Counted from the first letter of the stretch, positions 34,397 through 43,842 are shown. The stretch: 64,000 bases of DNA from Arcobacteraceae bacterium (GCA_028687375.1 JAQUAG010000007.1:1-64000), one strand, 5' to 3'. Translations and numbers: made by a program. The notes: generated from the letters alone by a model not told the origin.

Positions 34397-35107
34397 TTAT
34401 TTTCTATACTCCCTATTAATAAAACTAGATTCTATAAGTTTTTTTGTATAACTATTTATTGGATTTGATAAAACATTAGTAATTTTGCCAGATTCACAAA
34501 TCATCCCATTTTTTAAAATTAAGATATCTTCACAAAGATCTTTCACTGAATTTATATCATGTGTAACAAATAACATTTTTAAATTTAGTTGATTTTGGAT
34601 CTCTTTTAAAAGCTTTAAAATCATCTGTTTATTATTTGTATCAAGTGCTGTTGTAGGTTCATCTAACAATAATAACTTAGGATTATTTTGTAAAGATAAG
34701 GCTATTACTATCCTTTGAAGTTGACCGCCACTTAGCTGCATTGGAAATCGTTCTAAACTCTCCTCTTCAATATTAACAATATGTAATAATCTTTTTTGTT
34801 CCTCTTTATCGCATGAAAATTGATTTTTTATACGAGTAAGTGGAGAAAGAGAGGTGAATGGATTTTGAGGAACATATCCTATATTATGTTTATCTAAATC
34901 AAAATTAGAATCATAATTTAACTCCATATCTAAATTTGAGGGTAACATATCAAGTAAAGCTTTGATTGTAATTGATTTACCACTTCCACTTTCACCAATA
35001 AGTGCAGTGGAACTATTTATATCAAAAGATATATTAACTAATTCCGAAGAAGTTGTCTCTTTTGTAGCTATTTTTAATTTATGAATCACTAATTTACTAT
35101 TTTGCAT
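34397..35107 (-). CDS. ABC transporter ATP-binding protein, peptide/nickel type
   Basis: This 236-residue nucleotide-binding subunit has Walker A GESGSGKS (about residues 37-44), signature LSGGQLQR, Walker B LLLLDEPTTALD and the H-loop LFVTHD, in DppD/OppD-like arrangement. It lacks the C-terminal extension (about 60-80 aa) usual for oligopeptide ATPases. No permease or binding protein is nearby. Its start overlaps the gpmI stop by 1 base and PBP1A follows, so it travels with cell-envelope genes. Substrate unknown. Confidence 0.85.
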   Translation of the reverse strand: MQNSKLVIHKLKIATKETTSSELVNISFDINSSTALIGESGSGKSITIKALLDMLPSNLDMELNYDSNFDLDKHNIGYVPQNPFTSLSPLTRIKNQFSCDKEEQKRLLHIVNIEEESLERFPMQLSGGQLQRIVIALSLQNNPKLLLLDEPTTALDTNNKQMILKLLKEIQNQLNLKMLFVTHDINSVKDLCEDILILKNGMICESGKITNVLSNPINSYTKKLIESSFINREYRK

Positions 35108-36582
35108 TATATAAGCGGTTCATCCATCTCTTTTGGAATTTCAAGTCCCATTAATTTTAAAACAGTTGGTGCAATATTATTTAATCCACCATCTTTTACT
35201 TGTGTAATATTGGGAGCAATAATAAAACAAAAAACATCCCCTACTGTATGGTTGGTAAGTGTATTTCCATTTTCATCTTGCATCATTTCACAATTTCCAT
35301 GGTCACTTGTGATAATTACATTATAATTTTTCTCTTTTGCTTTTTCTAAAATAAGTCCAACTTCTCTATCAACAGCTTCAACTGCTTTTATACCAGCTTC
35401 ATATACTCCTGTATGTCCAACCATATCTCCATTTGCAAAATTAACAACTATAAAATCAATATTCTCATTCATCCCCTTTTGAACAGCAATACTTACTTCT
35501 GGTGCAGACATTTGTGGTTGTAAATCATAGGTTGCTACTTTTGGACTAGGTATTAAAACTCTTTTCTCATTTTCAAATGGTTCTTCTTTCCCTCCATTAA
35601 AGAAAAATGTAACATGGGCATATTTTTCTGTTTCAGCTGTATGGAGTTGTGAAAGACCAGCTTTTGCAATCACTTCAGCTAGTGTATTTATCGGATTTTC
35701 TTTTGGAAACATTACAGGAAGTGGTAAGTTTTTATCGTATTGAGTCATTGTTGCAATGTTTAAATGAAGTAAATTCCTAGAAAATCCAATAAAATTTTTA
35801 TCAGCAAATGCGGTTGTAAGTTCTCTTGCTCTATCACTTCTAAAGTTTGCAAAAATTAATCCATCATTTTCTTTTATCCCTTCAAAATTCCCAAATCTAG
35901 CTGGTGTTATAAACTCATCAAAGATATTCTTTTCATATTGAGCATTAATATAATCAATTGGATTTAACTTTTCATTTTCAAGATTTTCACCTATCATCAC
36001 ATCGTAAGCTAATTTGATTCTATCCCAATTATTATCTCTATCCATCCCATAATATCTTCCACCAATAGTTGCAATCTTAATAGTATCATCACAAATATCT
36101 ACTATTTGTTGTATAAAACTATTTGCACTTATTGGAGAAACATCTCTACCATCGGTGATAAGATGGAGATATACTTTTTTCTTTTGTGAACAAATTTGAG
36201 CTAAAGCTATAATATGATTAATATGAGAATGAACCCCACCATCACTTAAAAGTCCAATAAGATGGATATTTTTAGATTTTTCAATAGTATTTCTTAATAC
36301 AGTATTATCTTTTAAAGTGTTATTTTTTATCTCAAGATTTACTTTTACTAAATCTTGATAAAGGATTCTTCCACTTCCAATACTCATATGACCAACTTCA
36401 CTATTTCCCATCTGACCATCTGGCAAACCTACAAACGCACCATAAGTTTTAATAAGAGAATTTGGAACATTACTAAATAAATAATCATAAGTTGGTTTCT
36501 TGGCATTATAAAATGCATTATAATTTGATGAACTATTGTATCCTATCCCATCAGTTATTACTAGTAGTGTTTTATGCGACAT
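35107..36582 (-). CDS. gpmI: Cofactor-independent phosphoglycerate mutase
   Basis: I choose the ATG at 36582 (491 aa, [16 protein letters not shown]), preceded by AAAGG, over an in-frame start 15 codons upstream without support. It is an alkaline-phosphatase-superfamily enzyme interconverting 3- and 2-phosphoglycerate. The first metal aspartate is Asp11, the phospho-serine is Ser61 in QMGNSEVGH, and [19 protein letters not shown] and ITSDHGNCE provide substrate and manganese ligands. It is divergent from mraY, as in Campylobacter. Confidence 0.95.
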   Translation of the reverse strand: MSHKTLLVITDGIGYNSSSNYNAFYNAKKPTYDYLFSNVPNSLIKTYGAFVGLPDGQMGNSEVGHMSIGSGRILYQDLVKVNLEIKNNTLKDNTVLRNTIEKSKNIHLIGLLSDGGVHSHINHIIALAQICSQKKKVYLHLITDGRDVSPISANSFIQQIVDICDDTIKIATIGGRYYGMDRDNNWDRIKLAYDVMIGENLENEKLNPIDYINAQYEKNIFDEFITPARFGNFEGIKENDGLIFANFRSDRARELTTAFADKNFIGFSRNLLHLNIATMTQYDKNLPLPVMFPKENPINTLAEVIAKAGLSQLHTAETEKYAHVTFFFNGGKEEPFENEKRVLIPSPKVATYDLQPQMSAPEVSIAVQKGMNENIDFIVVNFANGDMVGHTGVYEAGIKAVEAVDREVGLILEKAKEKNYNVIITSDHGNCEMMQDENGNTLTNHTVGDVFCFIIAPNITQVKDGGLNNIAPTVLKLMGLEIPKEMDEPLI

Positions 36583-36612
36583 TTTCTTAAACCTTTTTAA
36601 TAATATTTTGTA

Positions 36613-36618
36613 TATAAT
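36613..36618 (+). promoter_or_regulatory. Candidate -10 box for mraY-murD
   Basis: TATAAT in the divergent region between gpmI and mraY, 33 bases upstream of the mraY TTG start. The 69-base region also has to hold the gpmI promoter on the other strand. Confidence 0.4.
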
Positions 36619-36651
36619 AACACTCATTTTACAATAAAGAGGCTTTATAAA

Positions 36652-37713
36652 TTGTTTTATTGGTTTTATAAATTTTTAAATATTAATATACTTCAGTATA
36701 TTTCGGTTCGAGCGGGGTTAGGTTTTTTTATAGGTTTCTTATTTACAATCTATTTTATGCCTAAATTTATCAAGTGGGCAAGAAAAAGAAAAGCAAATCA
36801 GCCCATTTATGAATATGCACCTGAAACTCATAGGGTAAAAGTGGGAACTCCTACAATGGGTGGAATTGTTTTTGTAGTTGGTACCCTTTTTGCTACACTT
36901 ATAACGGCAAAGTTGAATAATCCCTATGTGATAGGTGCTATTTTAACAATAGGACTTTTTTGTGCTATTGGTGTTAAAGATGATTTATCTAAGATATTTG
37001 CAAACAAAAATGATTCAGGACTTACTCCAAGAGCTAAGATGATTTTGCAAGTTATCTCTTCTTTGGTAGTTGTTGGAGTTCTTTTTTATGCTAATCATAC
37101 TACAACTCTTTACATCCCTTTTTATAAATTACCAATATTTGATATGGGACTTTATGCTATTGCATTTTGGGTTTTAGTGATGGTCGCAACAACAAATGCA
37201 GTCAATCTAACGGATGGATTAGATGGGTTAGCAACGGTACCTTCTATAATAGGATTTTTTACTTTATCTGTCATAGTTTATATTACAGGACACTTTGTAT
37301 TTAGTGGATACTTATTGATGCCACATATTTCATTAGCTGGTGAACTTTCTGTTGTGGGAGCAAGCTTTATAGGAAGTTTGATTGCTTTTTTATGGTTTAA
37401 TTCACATCCAGCACAAGTTTTTATGGGTGATAGTGGAAGTTTAGCAATGGGTGGATTTATGGGCTACTTAGCAATTGTGGCTAAAAGTGAAGTGTTACTT
37501 ATCCTTATTGGATTAATCTTTGTGATAGAAGCAGTTTCTGTAATACTACAAGTTGGTAGTTATAAATATCGACAAAAAAGAGTTTTTTTAATGGCTCCTA
37601 TTCATCATCATTTTGAAAAAAAAGGTTGGCATGAAAATAAGATAATTATTCGATTTTGGATCATTGCTTTTATGGCAAATTTATTTGCGATACTTAGTTT
37701 AAAAATTAGATAA
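36652..37713 (+). CDS. mraY: Phospho-N-acetylmuramoyl-pentapeptide-transferase
   Basis: This 353-residue polytopic membrane enzyme uses a TTG start preceded by AAAGAGG, and no ATG fits the conserved N-terminus. Signatures are [14 protein letters not shown], the [13 protein letters not shown] aspartate motif that binds magnesium and undecaprenyl phosphate, [12 protein letters not shown], and the [12 protein letters not shown] histidine loop. It makes lipid I of peptidoglycan. It is followed by murD after 23 bases. Length and order match Campylobacterota homologues. Confidence 0.95.
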   Translation: MFYWFYKFLNINILQYISVRAGLGFFIGFLFTIYFMPKFIKWARKRKANQPIYEYAPETHRVKVGTPTMGGIVFVVGTLFATLITAKLNNPYVIGAILTIGLFCAIGVKDDLSKIFANKNDSGLTPRAKMILQVISSLVVVGVLFYANHTTTLYIPFYKLPIFDMGLYAIAFWVLVMVATTNAVNLTDGLDGLATVPSIIGFFTLSVIVYITGHFVFSGYLLMPHISLAGELSVVGASFIGSLIAFLWFNSHPAQVFMGDSGSLAMGGFMGYLAIVAKSEVLLILIGLIFVIEAVSVILQVGSYKYRQKRVFLMAPIHHHFEKKGWHENKIIIRFWIIAFMANLFAILSLKIR

Positions 37714-37736
37714 TAAAATAAAAGCTGGAGAATATA

Positions 37737-38897
37737 TTGAGAATATTAGGTAAAGGGAAAACAGCTCAAGCTATAAAAGAAGTTTATAGTGACGCTATCA
37801 TGTATGATGATTTAGATAAAGATATTTATGATATCAATAGTGATGAATTAACCGTTGTAAGTCCAGGAATTCCACCTTATAATTATTTGGTTGAAAACAC
37901 AAAAAATCTTATTAGTGAATATGACTTGATTTGTGAAGATGAACCTTATATGGTGTGGATAAGTGGAACAAATGGTAAAACAACTACAACAGCTATGATG
38001 GAACACATACTAAAGTATAAAAATGCAATAAGTGGTGGAAACATTGGATTACCACTAGCAAAGATGGATAAAACAAAGAATATATGGATTTTAGAAACAT
38101 CTTCATTTACGATACATTACACAAAAAATGTTAAGCCAAATATATATGTTTTACTTCCAATTACAGAAGACCATACAAGTTGGCATGGTAGCTTTAAAGA
38201 GTATGAAAATAGCAAACTAAAACCTCTTGATAAAATGTGTGAAGGTGAAATTGCAATAATTCCAAAAAAATATGAAGATTATCCCACAAACGGATTTAAG
38301 ATTTGTTATGAAAACTCTGATGATTTAGCATTATCTTTTGGGATAGATAAATCAAAAATAGATTTTAAAGAGCCTTTTTTAATGGATGCACTTCTTGCCA
38401 TGTGTGTTGATAAAATATTATTTGACAATATAAGTTATGAAACTATAAATAGTTTTATACAAGACCCACATAAAATGGAAGAGTTTAGAGATAAACAAAA
38501 TAGACTTTGGGTGGATGATAGTAAAGCTACAAATTTTGATGCTACTTTACAAGCATTGAATAGGTATACAGAAAAGAAAATTCATATTATATTAGGTGGA
38601 GATGATAAAGGTGTTGATTTAAATCCACTTTTTAAAGAATTGTATAAGTATAATTTAGAAATTTATGCAATAGGAACAAATTGTGAAAAACTTGATGATT
38701 TAGCAAATCAATATAATAATATTGTATGTCATAAATGTTATTTTTTAGAAAATGCAGTAAAACAAATTTCTGAAAATATGAAATATAGTAGTGATGATAG
38801 TGAAATTGCATTACTTTCTCCATCAGCAGCATCACTTGACCAGTTCACTTCATATAAAGAAAGAGGGGAAAAATTCAAACAATTTGCAAGATTGTAA
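37737..38897 (+). CDS. murD: UDP-N-acetylmuramoylalanine--D-glutamate ligase
   Basis: 386 residues, a compact MurD (E. coli 438). The TTG start is preceded by GGAG. ATP-binding GTNGKTTTT is at residues 77-85, ETSSFTI and the DHTSWHG segment provide the metal/substrate site, and the C-terminal domain has IILGGDDKGVD and LLSPSAASLDQF, both specific to MurD. The N-terminal domain is abbreviated, as in related Campylobacterota. Adds D-glutamate to UDP-MurNAc-L-Ala. Confidence 0.93.
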   Translation: MRILGKGKTAQAIKEVYSDAIMYDDLDKDIYDINSDELTVVSPGIPPYNYLVENTKNLISEYDLICEDEPYMVWISGTNGKTTTTAMMEHILKYKNAISGGNIGLPLAKMDKTKNIWILETSSFTIHYTKNVKPNIYVLLPITEDHTSWHGSFKEYENSKLKPLDKMCEGEIAIIPKKYEDYPTNGFKICYENSDDLALSFGIDKSKIDFKEPFLMDALLAMCVDKILFDNISYETINSFIQDPHKMEEFRDKQNRLWVDDSKATNFDATLQALNRYTEKKIHIILGGDDKGVDLNPLFKELYKYNLEIYAIGTNCEKLDDLANQYNNIVCHKCYFLENAVKQISENMKYSSDDSEIALLSPSAASLDQFTSYKERGEKFKQFARL

Positions 38898-38997
38898 GAA
38901 TTTAGAAATCTTTTTTAATATTAAGAGTAAATTAAGCTTCTTTGGTTATACTTCCACTCCATTTTAAGAAGTAATACTTAAAAGAAAAAATTCAGAT

Positions 38998-39073
38998 GGC
39001 TCGGTAGCTCAGTCGGTAGAGCAAAGGACTGAAAATCCTTGTGTCGGCGGTTCGATTCCGCCCCGCGCCACCA
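38998..39073 (+). tRNA. tRNA-Phe (GAA)
   Basis: A 76-base cloverleaf with anticodon GAA, T-loop TTCGATT and encoded CCA. The acceptor stem GGCUCGG/CCGCGCC has an internal U4-C69 mismatch. All other stems pair fully. First of a cluster of five tRNA genes upstream of tuf. Confidence 0.93.
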
Positions 39074-39085
39074 CTAAAAATTTAA

Positions 39086-39161
39086 GCTGGATTAGCTCAG
39101 TTGGTAGAGCAGCTGATTTGTAATCAGCAGGTCGTAGGTTCAAGTCCTATATCCAGCTCCA
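39086..39161 (+). tRNA. tRNA-Thr (TGT)
   Basis: Cloverleaf GCTGGAT...ATCCAGC with anticodon TGT, T-loop TTCAAGT and encoded CCA, 12 bases after tRNA-Phe. Confidence 0.95.
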
Positions 39162-39192
39162 TTTTATTGTTTCAAAAGCAAGAAAATCTCAT

Positions 39193-39277
39193 GGTGAGGT
39201 TGGAGAGCGGTCAAATCCTGCGGACTGTAAATCCGCCGCCTACGGCTTCGAAGGTTCAAATCCTTCTCTCACCACCA
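39193..39277 (+). tRNA. tRNA-Tyr (GTA)
   Basis: An 85-base class II tRNA with a long variable arm (CCGCCTACGGCTTCG region), anticodon GTA, acceptor GGTGAGG/TCTCACC with one G-U pair, and encoded CCA. Confidence 0.95.
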
Positions 39278-39285
39278 CTTTTTTT

Positions 39286-39362
39286 GCGGGAGTAGCTCAG
39301 TTGGCTAGAGCTTCTGCCTTCCAAGCAGATTGTCGCGAGTTCGAGTCTCGTCTCCCGCTCCA
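39286..39362 (+). tRNA. tRNA-Gly (TCC)
   Basis: Cloverleaf GCGGGAG...CTCCCGC with anticodon TCC, T-loop TTCGAGT and encoded CCA, 8 bases after tRNA-Tyr. Confidence 0.95.
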
Positions 39363-39460
39363 ATAAGAAAATCACTAAAAAATCAAAAAATAGAACATAT
39401 AATCGTTAAAGCTATATTTAAAGTTGATTATTGTACAATTCCCAACTTTTTTACAATTGA

Positions 39461-39535
<75 letters not shown>

Positions 39536-39547
39536 TAGGTACTAAAG

Positions 39548-39588
39548 CCCTTTGAATAGATAAGCCAATGACTTATCTACTCAAAGGG
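39548..39588 (+). other. Long hairpin between tRNA-Thr and tuf
   Basis: Seventeen-base arms (39548-39564 with 39572-39588) pair with a single mismatch around a 7-base loop. No T-run follows, so an RNase III processing site separating the tRNA from the tuf mRNA is more likely than a terminator. Confidence 0.6.
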
Positions 39589-39621
39589 TTGAAATTTAAA
39601 AATATTAAATAAGGAAAAAAA

Positions 39622-40830
39622 ATGGCAAAAGAAAAATTTAACAGAAATAAACCGCATGTAAACATCGGTACAATTGGACACGTTGACCACGGTAAAACTA
39701 CATTAACTGCTGCTATATCAGCAGTTCTTGCTACTAAATTTGGTGGAGAGATGAAAGATTATGATCAAATCGATAATGCTCCAGAAGAAAGAGAAAGAGG
39801 TATTACAATTGCTACTTCTCATATTGAATATGAAACTGAAGCAAGACATTATGCTCACGTTGACTGTCCAGGGCATGCTGACTACGTTAAAAACATGATT
39901 ACTGGTGCTGCTCAAATGGATGGTGCTATTCTTGTTATCGCTGCAACTGATGGACCAATGGCTCAAACAAGAGAACATATCCTTCTTTCTAAACAAGTTG
40001 GGGTTCCATACCTTGTAGTTTTCTTAAATAAAGAAGATCAACTTGATGATGATGATAAAGATGAGATGTTAGAGCTTGTAGATATGGAAGTTAGAGAACT
40101 TCTTTCTATGTATGATTTCCCAGGTGATGATACTCCAATTATTCCAGGTTCTGCATTTCAAGCATTAGAAGAAGCTAAAGCTGGTAATTATGGACCATGG
40201 TCTGAAAAAGTTATGGCACTTATGGATGCAGTTGATAGCTATATCCCAACTCCTACAAGAGATATCGACCAAGATTTCTTAATGCCTGTAGAAGATGTAT
40301 TCTCAATTTCTGGAAGAGGAACTGTTGTTACTGGAAGAATTGAAAAAGGTACAGTTAAAATCGGTGAAGTTATTGAAATCGTTGGACTAAGAGATACAAT
40401 CAAAACAACTGTTACAGGTGTTGAGATGTTTAGAAAAGAGATGGATCAAGGTCAAGCTGGTGATAACTGTGGAATCCTTTTAAGAGGGGTTAAAAAAGAA
40501 GATGTTGAAAGAGGGCAAGTTCTTATTAAACCAGGAACAATTACTCCACACACAAAATTTGAATGTGAAGTGTATATCCTTTCAAAAGAAGAGGGTGGAA
40601 GACATACTCCTTTCTTTACTAACTATAGACCACAATTCTATGTAAGAACAACAGATGTTACTGGTGCTGTTACATTAGCTGAAGGTGTTGAGATGGTTAT
40701 GCCAGGTGATAATACGAAATTAACAGTACAATTAGTTTCTCCAATTGCTCTAGAAGACGGAACTAAGTTCGCTATTAGAGAAGGTGGAAGAACTGTTGGT
40801 GCTGGTGTTGTTTCTAAAATCTTAGAATAG
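39622..40830 (+). CDS. tuf: Elongation factor Tu
   Basis: This 402-residue GTPase has G1 GHVDHGKT (residues 19-26), G2 RGITI, G3 DCPGH and G4 NKEDQ (usually NKCD, with the cysteine replaced by glutamate here). Barrel domains with [18 protein letters not shown] follow, ending [10 protein letters not shown]. Delivers aminoacyl-tRNA to the ribosome. Start preceded by AAATAAGGAA. The linkage tRNA-Thr/tuf/rpmG/tRNA-Trp/secE/nusG is the ancestral arrangement in many bacteria. Confidence 0.98.
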   Translation: MAKEKFNRNKPHVNIGTIGHVDHGKTTLTAAISAVLATKFGGEMKDYDQIDNAPEERERGITIATSHIEYETEARHYAHVDCPGHADYVKNMITGAAQMDGAILVIAATDGPMAQTREHILLSKQVGVPYLVVFLNKEDQLDDDDKDEMLELVDMEVRELLSMYDFPGDDTPIIPGSAFQALEEAKAGNYGPWSEKVMALMDAVDSYIPTPTRDIDQDFLMPVEDVFSISGRGTVVTGRIEKGTVKIGEVIEIVGLRDTIKTTVTGVEMFRKEMDQGQAGDNCGILLRGVKKEDVERGQVLIKPGTITPHTKFECEVYILSKEEGGRHTPFFTNYRPQFYVRTTDVTGAVTLAEGVEMVMPGDNTKLTVQLVSPIALEDGTKFAIREGGRTVGAGVVSKILE

Positions 40831-40843
40831 TCAGGTACTGATT

Positions 40844-41014
40844 ATGGCAAATGGAGTTAGAATAAAAATAGGTTTGAAATGTGTAGAAACTGGTGATATC
40901 AATTATACAACAATGAAAAACCCTAAAACACATACGGAAAAATTTGAAGTGAATAAATATTCACCAAGATTAAGAAAACATACAATTCATAAAGAAGTTA
41001 AGTTAAAATCTTAA
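40844..41014 (+). CDS. rpmG: 50S ribosomal protein L33
   Basis: A short 56-residue gene 13 bases after tuf, starting [13 protein letters not shown] and ending [14 protein letters not shown], the conserved L33 C-terminus. Only one of the zinc-ribbon cysteines (Cys13) remains where the zinc-binding form has CxxC pairs, so this is a C-minus L33 that probably does not bind zinc. A hairpin follows 15 bases later. Confidence 0.92.
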   Translation: MANGVRIKIGLKCVETGDINYTTMKNPKTHTEKFEVNKYSPRLRKHTIHKEVKLKS

Positions 41015-41029
41015 TCTTCTTTGAGGGAT

Positions 41030-41054
41030 TGAGTAGATGATTTTCATCTACTCA
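41030..41054 (+). terminator. Hairpin after rpmG
   Basis: A perfect 11-bp stem (41030-41040 with 41044-41054), TTT loop, then AT-rich sequence with only short T-runs. Acts as a terminator or as the processing boundary with tRNA-Trp, which starts 8 bases later. Confidence 0.6.
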
Positions 41055-41062
41055 TAATATAT

Positions 41063-41139
41063 AGGCTAATAGCTCCAATGGTTAGAGCACCGGATTCCAA
41101 ATCCGGGTGTTGTGGGTTCGACTCCCTCTTGGCCTGCCA
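41063..41139 (+). tRNA. tRNA-Trp (CCA)
   Basis: A 77-base cloverleaf, acceptor AGGCTAA/TTGGCCT with one U-G pair, anticodon CCA, T-loop TTCGACT, discriminator G and encoded CCA. Placed between rpmG and secE as in related genomes. Confidence 0.95.
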
Positions 41140-41223
41140 TCATAAAATTCACATAAGTGATAAATTAAAAGTAAAATACTAAATACTTTTGTTTTTATTT
41201 TTTCACTATAAAAAGGTTAAATT

Positions 41224-41406
41224 TTGAGTAAATTGAAAAATTATTATAAACAAGCAAAAGATGAACTAAACAAAGTTATATTTCCAATAAAAGAGCAAGT
41301 TAAAAGTGCTTATTTATCGGTTTTTGTTGTGGTAACAGTAATATCACTATTTTTAGCACTTATTGACACTATTATGTCTTTAAGTCTATCTTCTATAATG
41401 AACTAA
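41224..41406 (+). CDS. secE: Preprotein translocase subunit SecE
   Basis: This 60-residue single-span SecE uses a TTG start after AAAAGG. The amphipathic N-terminus LKNYYKQAKDELNKVIFPIKEQV is the conserved SecE surface helix, and residues 32-53 form the membrane span. Part of the SecYEG channel. nusG follows 10 bases later, the universal order. Confidence 0.93.
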   Translation: MSKLKNYYKQAKDELNKVIFPIKEQVKSAYLSVFVVVTVISLFLALIDTIMSLSLSSIMN

Positions 41407-41416
41407 GGAAATTCGA

Positions 41417-41944
41417 GTGGCACATAATTGGTATGCAATACAAACACATTCAGGTAGTGAATTAACTATAAAAAGAGCACTTGAAAGATTAAGCAGTGAA
41501 TTAAATGATGGAAGAATAGAACAAGTTCTTGTTCCAACTGAAGATTTAATTGAAATTAAAAAAGGCGCAAAGGTAATTATTGAAAAACCTCTTTATTCTG
41601 CATATGTATTTGCAAGAATTGATCTTGATACTGCACTTTGGCATGCAATACAATCTATGCCAAAAGTTGGTAGATTTATCGGGGAAGCAAAAAAACCTTC
41701 ACCACTAAGTGAAAAAGATATCAATCAAATCTTAGAAAAAGTAAATCATAGAGCAGCAGCTAAACCAAAAATTTCATTTGAAAAAGGTGAAATGGTAAGA
41801 ATTAAAGATGGTTCTTTCTCTAACTTTAACGGAAATGTTGAATCATTCGATATGTCTTCAGGATTATTAACATTAAATGTTTTAATTTTTGGAAGAAATA
41901 CACCTGTAGAGATATCTTATACGCAAGTAGAAAGAGTAGTTTAA
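41417..41944 (+). CDS. nusG: Transcription termination/antitermination factor NusG
   Basis: 175 residues from a GTG start preceded by AAGGA. The NGN domain begins HNWYAIQTHSGSE and the C-terminal KOW domain contains FEKGEMVRIKDGSFSNFNG. Binds RNA polymerase, and links it to Rho or the ribosome. Followed by an 18-bp hairpin before rplK. Confidence 0.96.
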   Translation: MAHNWYAIQTHSGSELTIKRALERLSSELNDGRIEQVLVPTEDLIEIKKGAKVIIEKPLYSAYVFARIDLDTALWHAIQSMPKVGRFIGEAKKPSPLSEKDINQILEKVNHRAAAKPKISFEKGEMVRIKDGSFSNFNGNVESFDMSSGLLTLNVLIFGRNTPVEISYTQVERVV

Positions 41945-41953
41945 ATAGTAATT

Positions 41954-42015
41954 AATAGGTATTAGGCAATAGATACTAGCTTCTAAATTTTTAGTAGTAT
42001 TGCCTAATACCTATT
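41954..42015 (+). other. Perfect 18-bp inverted repeat between nusG and rplK
   Basis: Arms 41954-41971 and 41998-42015 are exact reverse complements, with a 26-base loop. There is no T-run, so this is more likely an mRNA processing or L11/L1 regulatory structure than a terminator. rplK starts 22 bases later. Confidence 0.7.
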
Positions 42016-42037
42016 TCAAAACAAAAAAGGAATTAAA

Positions 42038-42463
42038 ATGGCAAAAAAAATACAAGGACTTATCAAGCTTCAAATACCAGCTGGAGCAGCTAATCCATCA
42101 CCACCAGTAGGACCTGCACTTGGTCAAAGAGGTGTTAATATTATGGAATTCTGTAAAGCTTTCAACGAAAGAACAAAAGCAAATGCAGGATTTAAAATAC
42201 CAGTTGTTATCACTGTTTATACTGATAAAAGTTTTACATTCATAACAAAACAACCTCCAATGAGTGAGTTAATTATGAAAGCTGCTGGAATTAAAAAAGG
42301 TAGTAATAATGCACTTAAAAATAAAGTTGCTAAGTTATCAAAAGAGAAAGTTTTAGAAATCGTAAAACAAAAAATTGCTGACTTAAATACAAAAGATGTT
42401 GATCAAGCTGTGAAAATAGTTGAAGGTCAATGTAGAAGTATTGGTGTAGAAGTAGAAAAATAA
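42038..42463 (+). CDS. rplK: 50S ribosomal protein L11
   Basis: 141 residues with the N-terminal [31 protein letters not shown] signature and the C-terminal rRNA-binding domain. Forms the GTPase-associated centre with L10/L12. Preceded by AAAAAAGGA. Length is typical. Confidence 0.97.
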   Translation: MAKKIQGLIKLQIPAGAANPSPPVGPALGQRGVNIMEFCKAFNERTKANAGFKIPVVITVYTDKSFTFITKQPPMSELIMKAAGIKKGSNNALKNKVAKLSKEKVLEIVKQKIADLNTKDVDQAVKIVEGQCRSIGVEVEK

Positions 42464-42490
42464 TTTTTAAATTATTGATGTGCCGTAAAG

Positions 42491-42512
42491 ACCACAAGGC
42501 TTTAAATGTGGT
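42491..42512 (+). promoter_or_regulatory. Small hairpin in rplK-rplA gap, possible L1 site
   Basis: ACCACA/TGTGGT (42491-42496 with 42507-42512) closes a 10-base loop in the 82-base gap before rplA. Autoregulation of this operon by L1 is known in bacteria, but I cannot confirm the L1 consensus here. Confidence 0.3.
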
Positions 42513-42545
42513 AGCAAAATTAAAATATGCGAAGGAAATAATAAA

Positions 42546-43241
42546 ATGAGTAAAAGATTAAAAGCTCTACTTGCAAAAGTAGACACAACAAAAGTATATA
42601 GCTTAAGTGATGCAGTTACAAATGTAAAAGAATTAGTTTCTGCAAAATTTGATGAAACTGTAGAGTTAGCATTAAATTTAAATGTAGATCCAAGACATGC
42701 TGATCAAATGATTAGAGGTTCTGTTGTACTTCCTGCTGGAACTGGTAAAACTGTAAGAGTTGCAGTATTTGCAAAAGGACTTAAAATGGACGAAGCTAAA
42801 GCTGCTGGTGCTGATTTGGTTGGTAATGATGATTTAGTTGAGCAAATTCAAGCTGGAATCATCAACTTCGATGTTCTTATCGCAACTCCAGACACAATGG
42901 GACTTGTTGGTAAAATTGGTAGAATCCTTGGGCCAAAAGGTTTAATGCCAAATCCAAAAGTTGGAACTGTAACTATGGATGTAACAAAAGCTGTTAATGA
43001 TGCAAAAGGTGGTCAAATTACATATAGAGTTGACAAAAAAGGTATTATCCATGCTGGTATTGGAAAAGCATCTTTCTCTATTGAAGATTTAAAAGCTAAT
43101 GCAAGAACTTTAATGGCAGCAGTAAATAGACAAAAACCTGCAACTGCTAAAGGTAAATATGTAACAACTGCAACAATATCTTTAACAATGTCTCCAGGGA
43201 TTAAAATTGATCCAATGGAAATGATAGATATTAAAAACTAA
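42546..43241 (+). CDS. rplA: 50S ribosomal protein L1
   Basis: 231 residues with [25 protein letters not shown] and [18 protein letters not shown], the L1 signatures. Binds the L1 stalk of 23S rRNA and usually its own mRNA. Start follows GCGAAGGAAA. Typical length. Confidence 0.97.
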   Translation: MSKRLKALLAKVDTTKVYSLSDAVTNVKELVSAKFDETVELALNLNVDPRHADQMIRGSVVLPAGTGKTVRVAVFAKGLKMDEAKAAGADLVGNDDLVEQIQAGIINFDVLIATPDTMGLVGKIGRILGPKGLMPNPKVGTVTMDVTKAVNDAKGGQITYRVDKKGIIHAGIGKASFSIEDLKANARTLMAAVNRQKPATAKGKYVTTATISLTMSPGIKIDPMEMIDIKN

Positions 43242-43244
43242 TTT

Positions 43245-43267
43245 GTCAAATAATTAATTTATTTGGC
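43245..43267 (+). terminator. Hairpin after rplA, possible attenuator
   Basis: A 9-bp stem with one G-U pair (43245-43253 with 43259-43267) directly after the rplA stop, followed by TTTATCTT. Partial termination between rplKA and rplJL is common. Confidence 0.45.
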
Positions 43268-43353
43268 TTTATCTTAAAACTAAAGACAGTGGGTTGGATA
43301 GAAATATTCAATAAATCCTACCGAAGTTTTTTTGTTTTGAAAGGAGGAAAATT
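43268..43353 (+). promoter_or_regulatory. Probable L10 leader before rplJ
   Basis: An 86-base untranslated region with a possible stem GGTTGGAT/ATCCTACC (43292-43299 with 43315-43322, bulged) and a strong AAAGGAGG at the end. L10(L12)4 binding upstream of rplJ is a widespread autoregulatory system. Assignment rests mainly on position. Confidence 0.4.
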
Positions 43354-43842
43354 ATGACTAGAAAAGAAAAAAATGTAATTGTTAATGCTCTTACTGAAGA
43401 ATTCAAGACTGCTGGTTCAATTGTTGTTGTAAACTACAAAGGTTCAAAACATAGAAAACTTGAAACATTAAGAGTTCTTGCAAAAGAAGCTGATGTTAAA
43501 GTTCAAGTTGCTAAGAACACTCTTGTAAATGTTGCACTTAAAAATGCAGATTTACCACAGATGGATCTAAAAGATGAGAGTATGTTCGTTTGGGCTAGTG
43601 ATCAAATTAGCGCTTGTAAAATTGCTGAAAAATTTGCATCTGAGAACAAAGATACATTCATTATTAAAGGTGGTATTATTGAAGGTCAAATTGCTGATAC
43701 TGCTAAAGTTATGGCGTTTGCTAAATTACCAGGAAGAGAAGAATTACTTGGAATGCTTGCTTCTGTTTGGATGGGACCTGTTAGAAACTTTACTATTGGT
43801 CTTGATGCTCTTAGAAGACAAAAAGAAGAAACTGCTGCTTAA
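43354..43842 (+). CDS. rplJ: 50S ribosomal protein L10
   Basis: 162 residues with TRKEKNVIVNALTEEF, VVVNYKGSKHRKLETLR and VQVAKNTLVNVAL in the rRNA-binding domain and a C-terminal helix that anchors L12 dimers. Strong AAAGGAGG ribosome-binding site. Downstream gap of 78 bases to rplL. Confidence 0.96.
   Translation: MTRKEKNVIVNALTEEFKTAGSIVVVNYKGSKHRKLETLRVLAKEADVKVQVAKNTLVNVALKNADLPQMDLKDESMFVWASDQISACKIAEKFASENKDTFIIKGGIIEGQIADTAKVMAFAKLPGREELLGMLASVWMGPVRNFTIGLDALRRQKEETAA

Noticed and set aside
39101-39295. A 64-codon open frame across the tRNA cluster.
   Set aside because: It lies over tRNA-Thr and tRNA-Tyr and has no ribosome-binding site. The tRNA calls explain the sequence.
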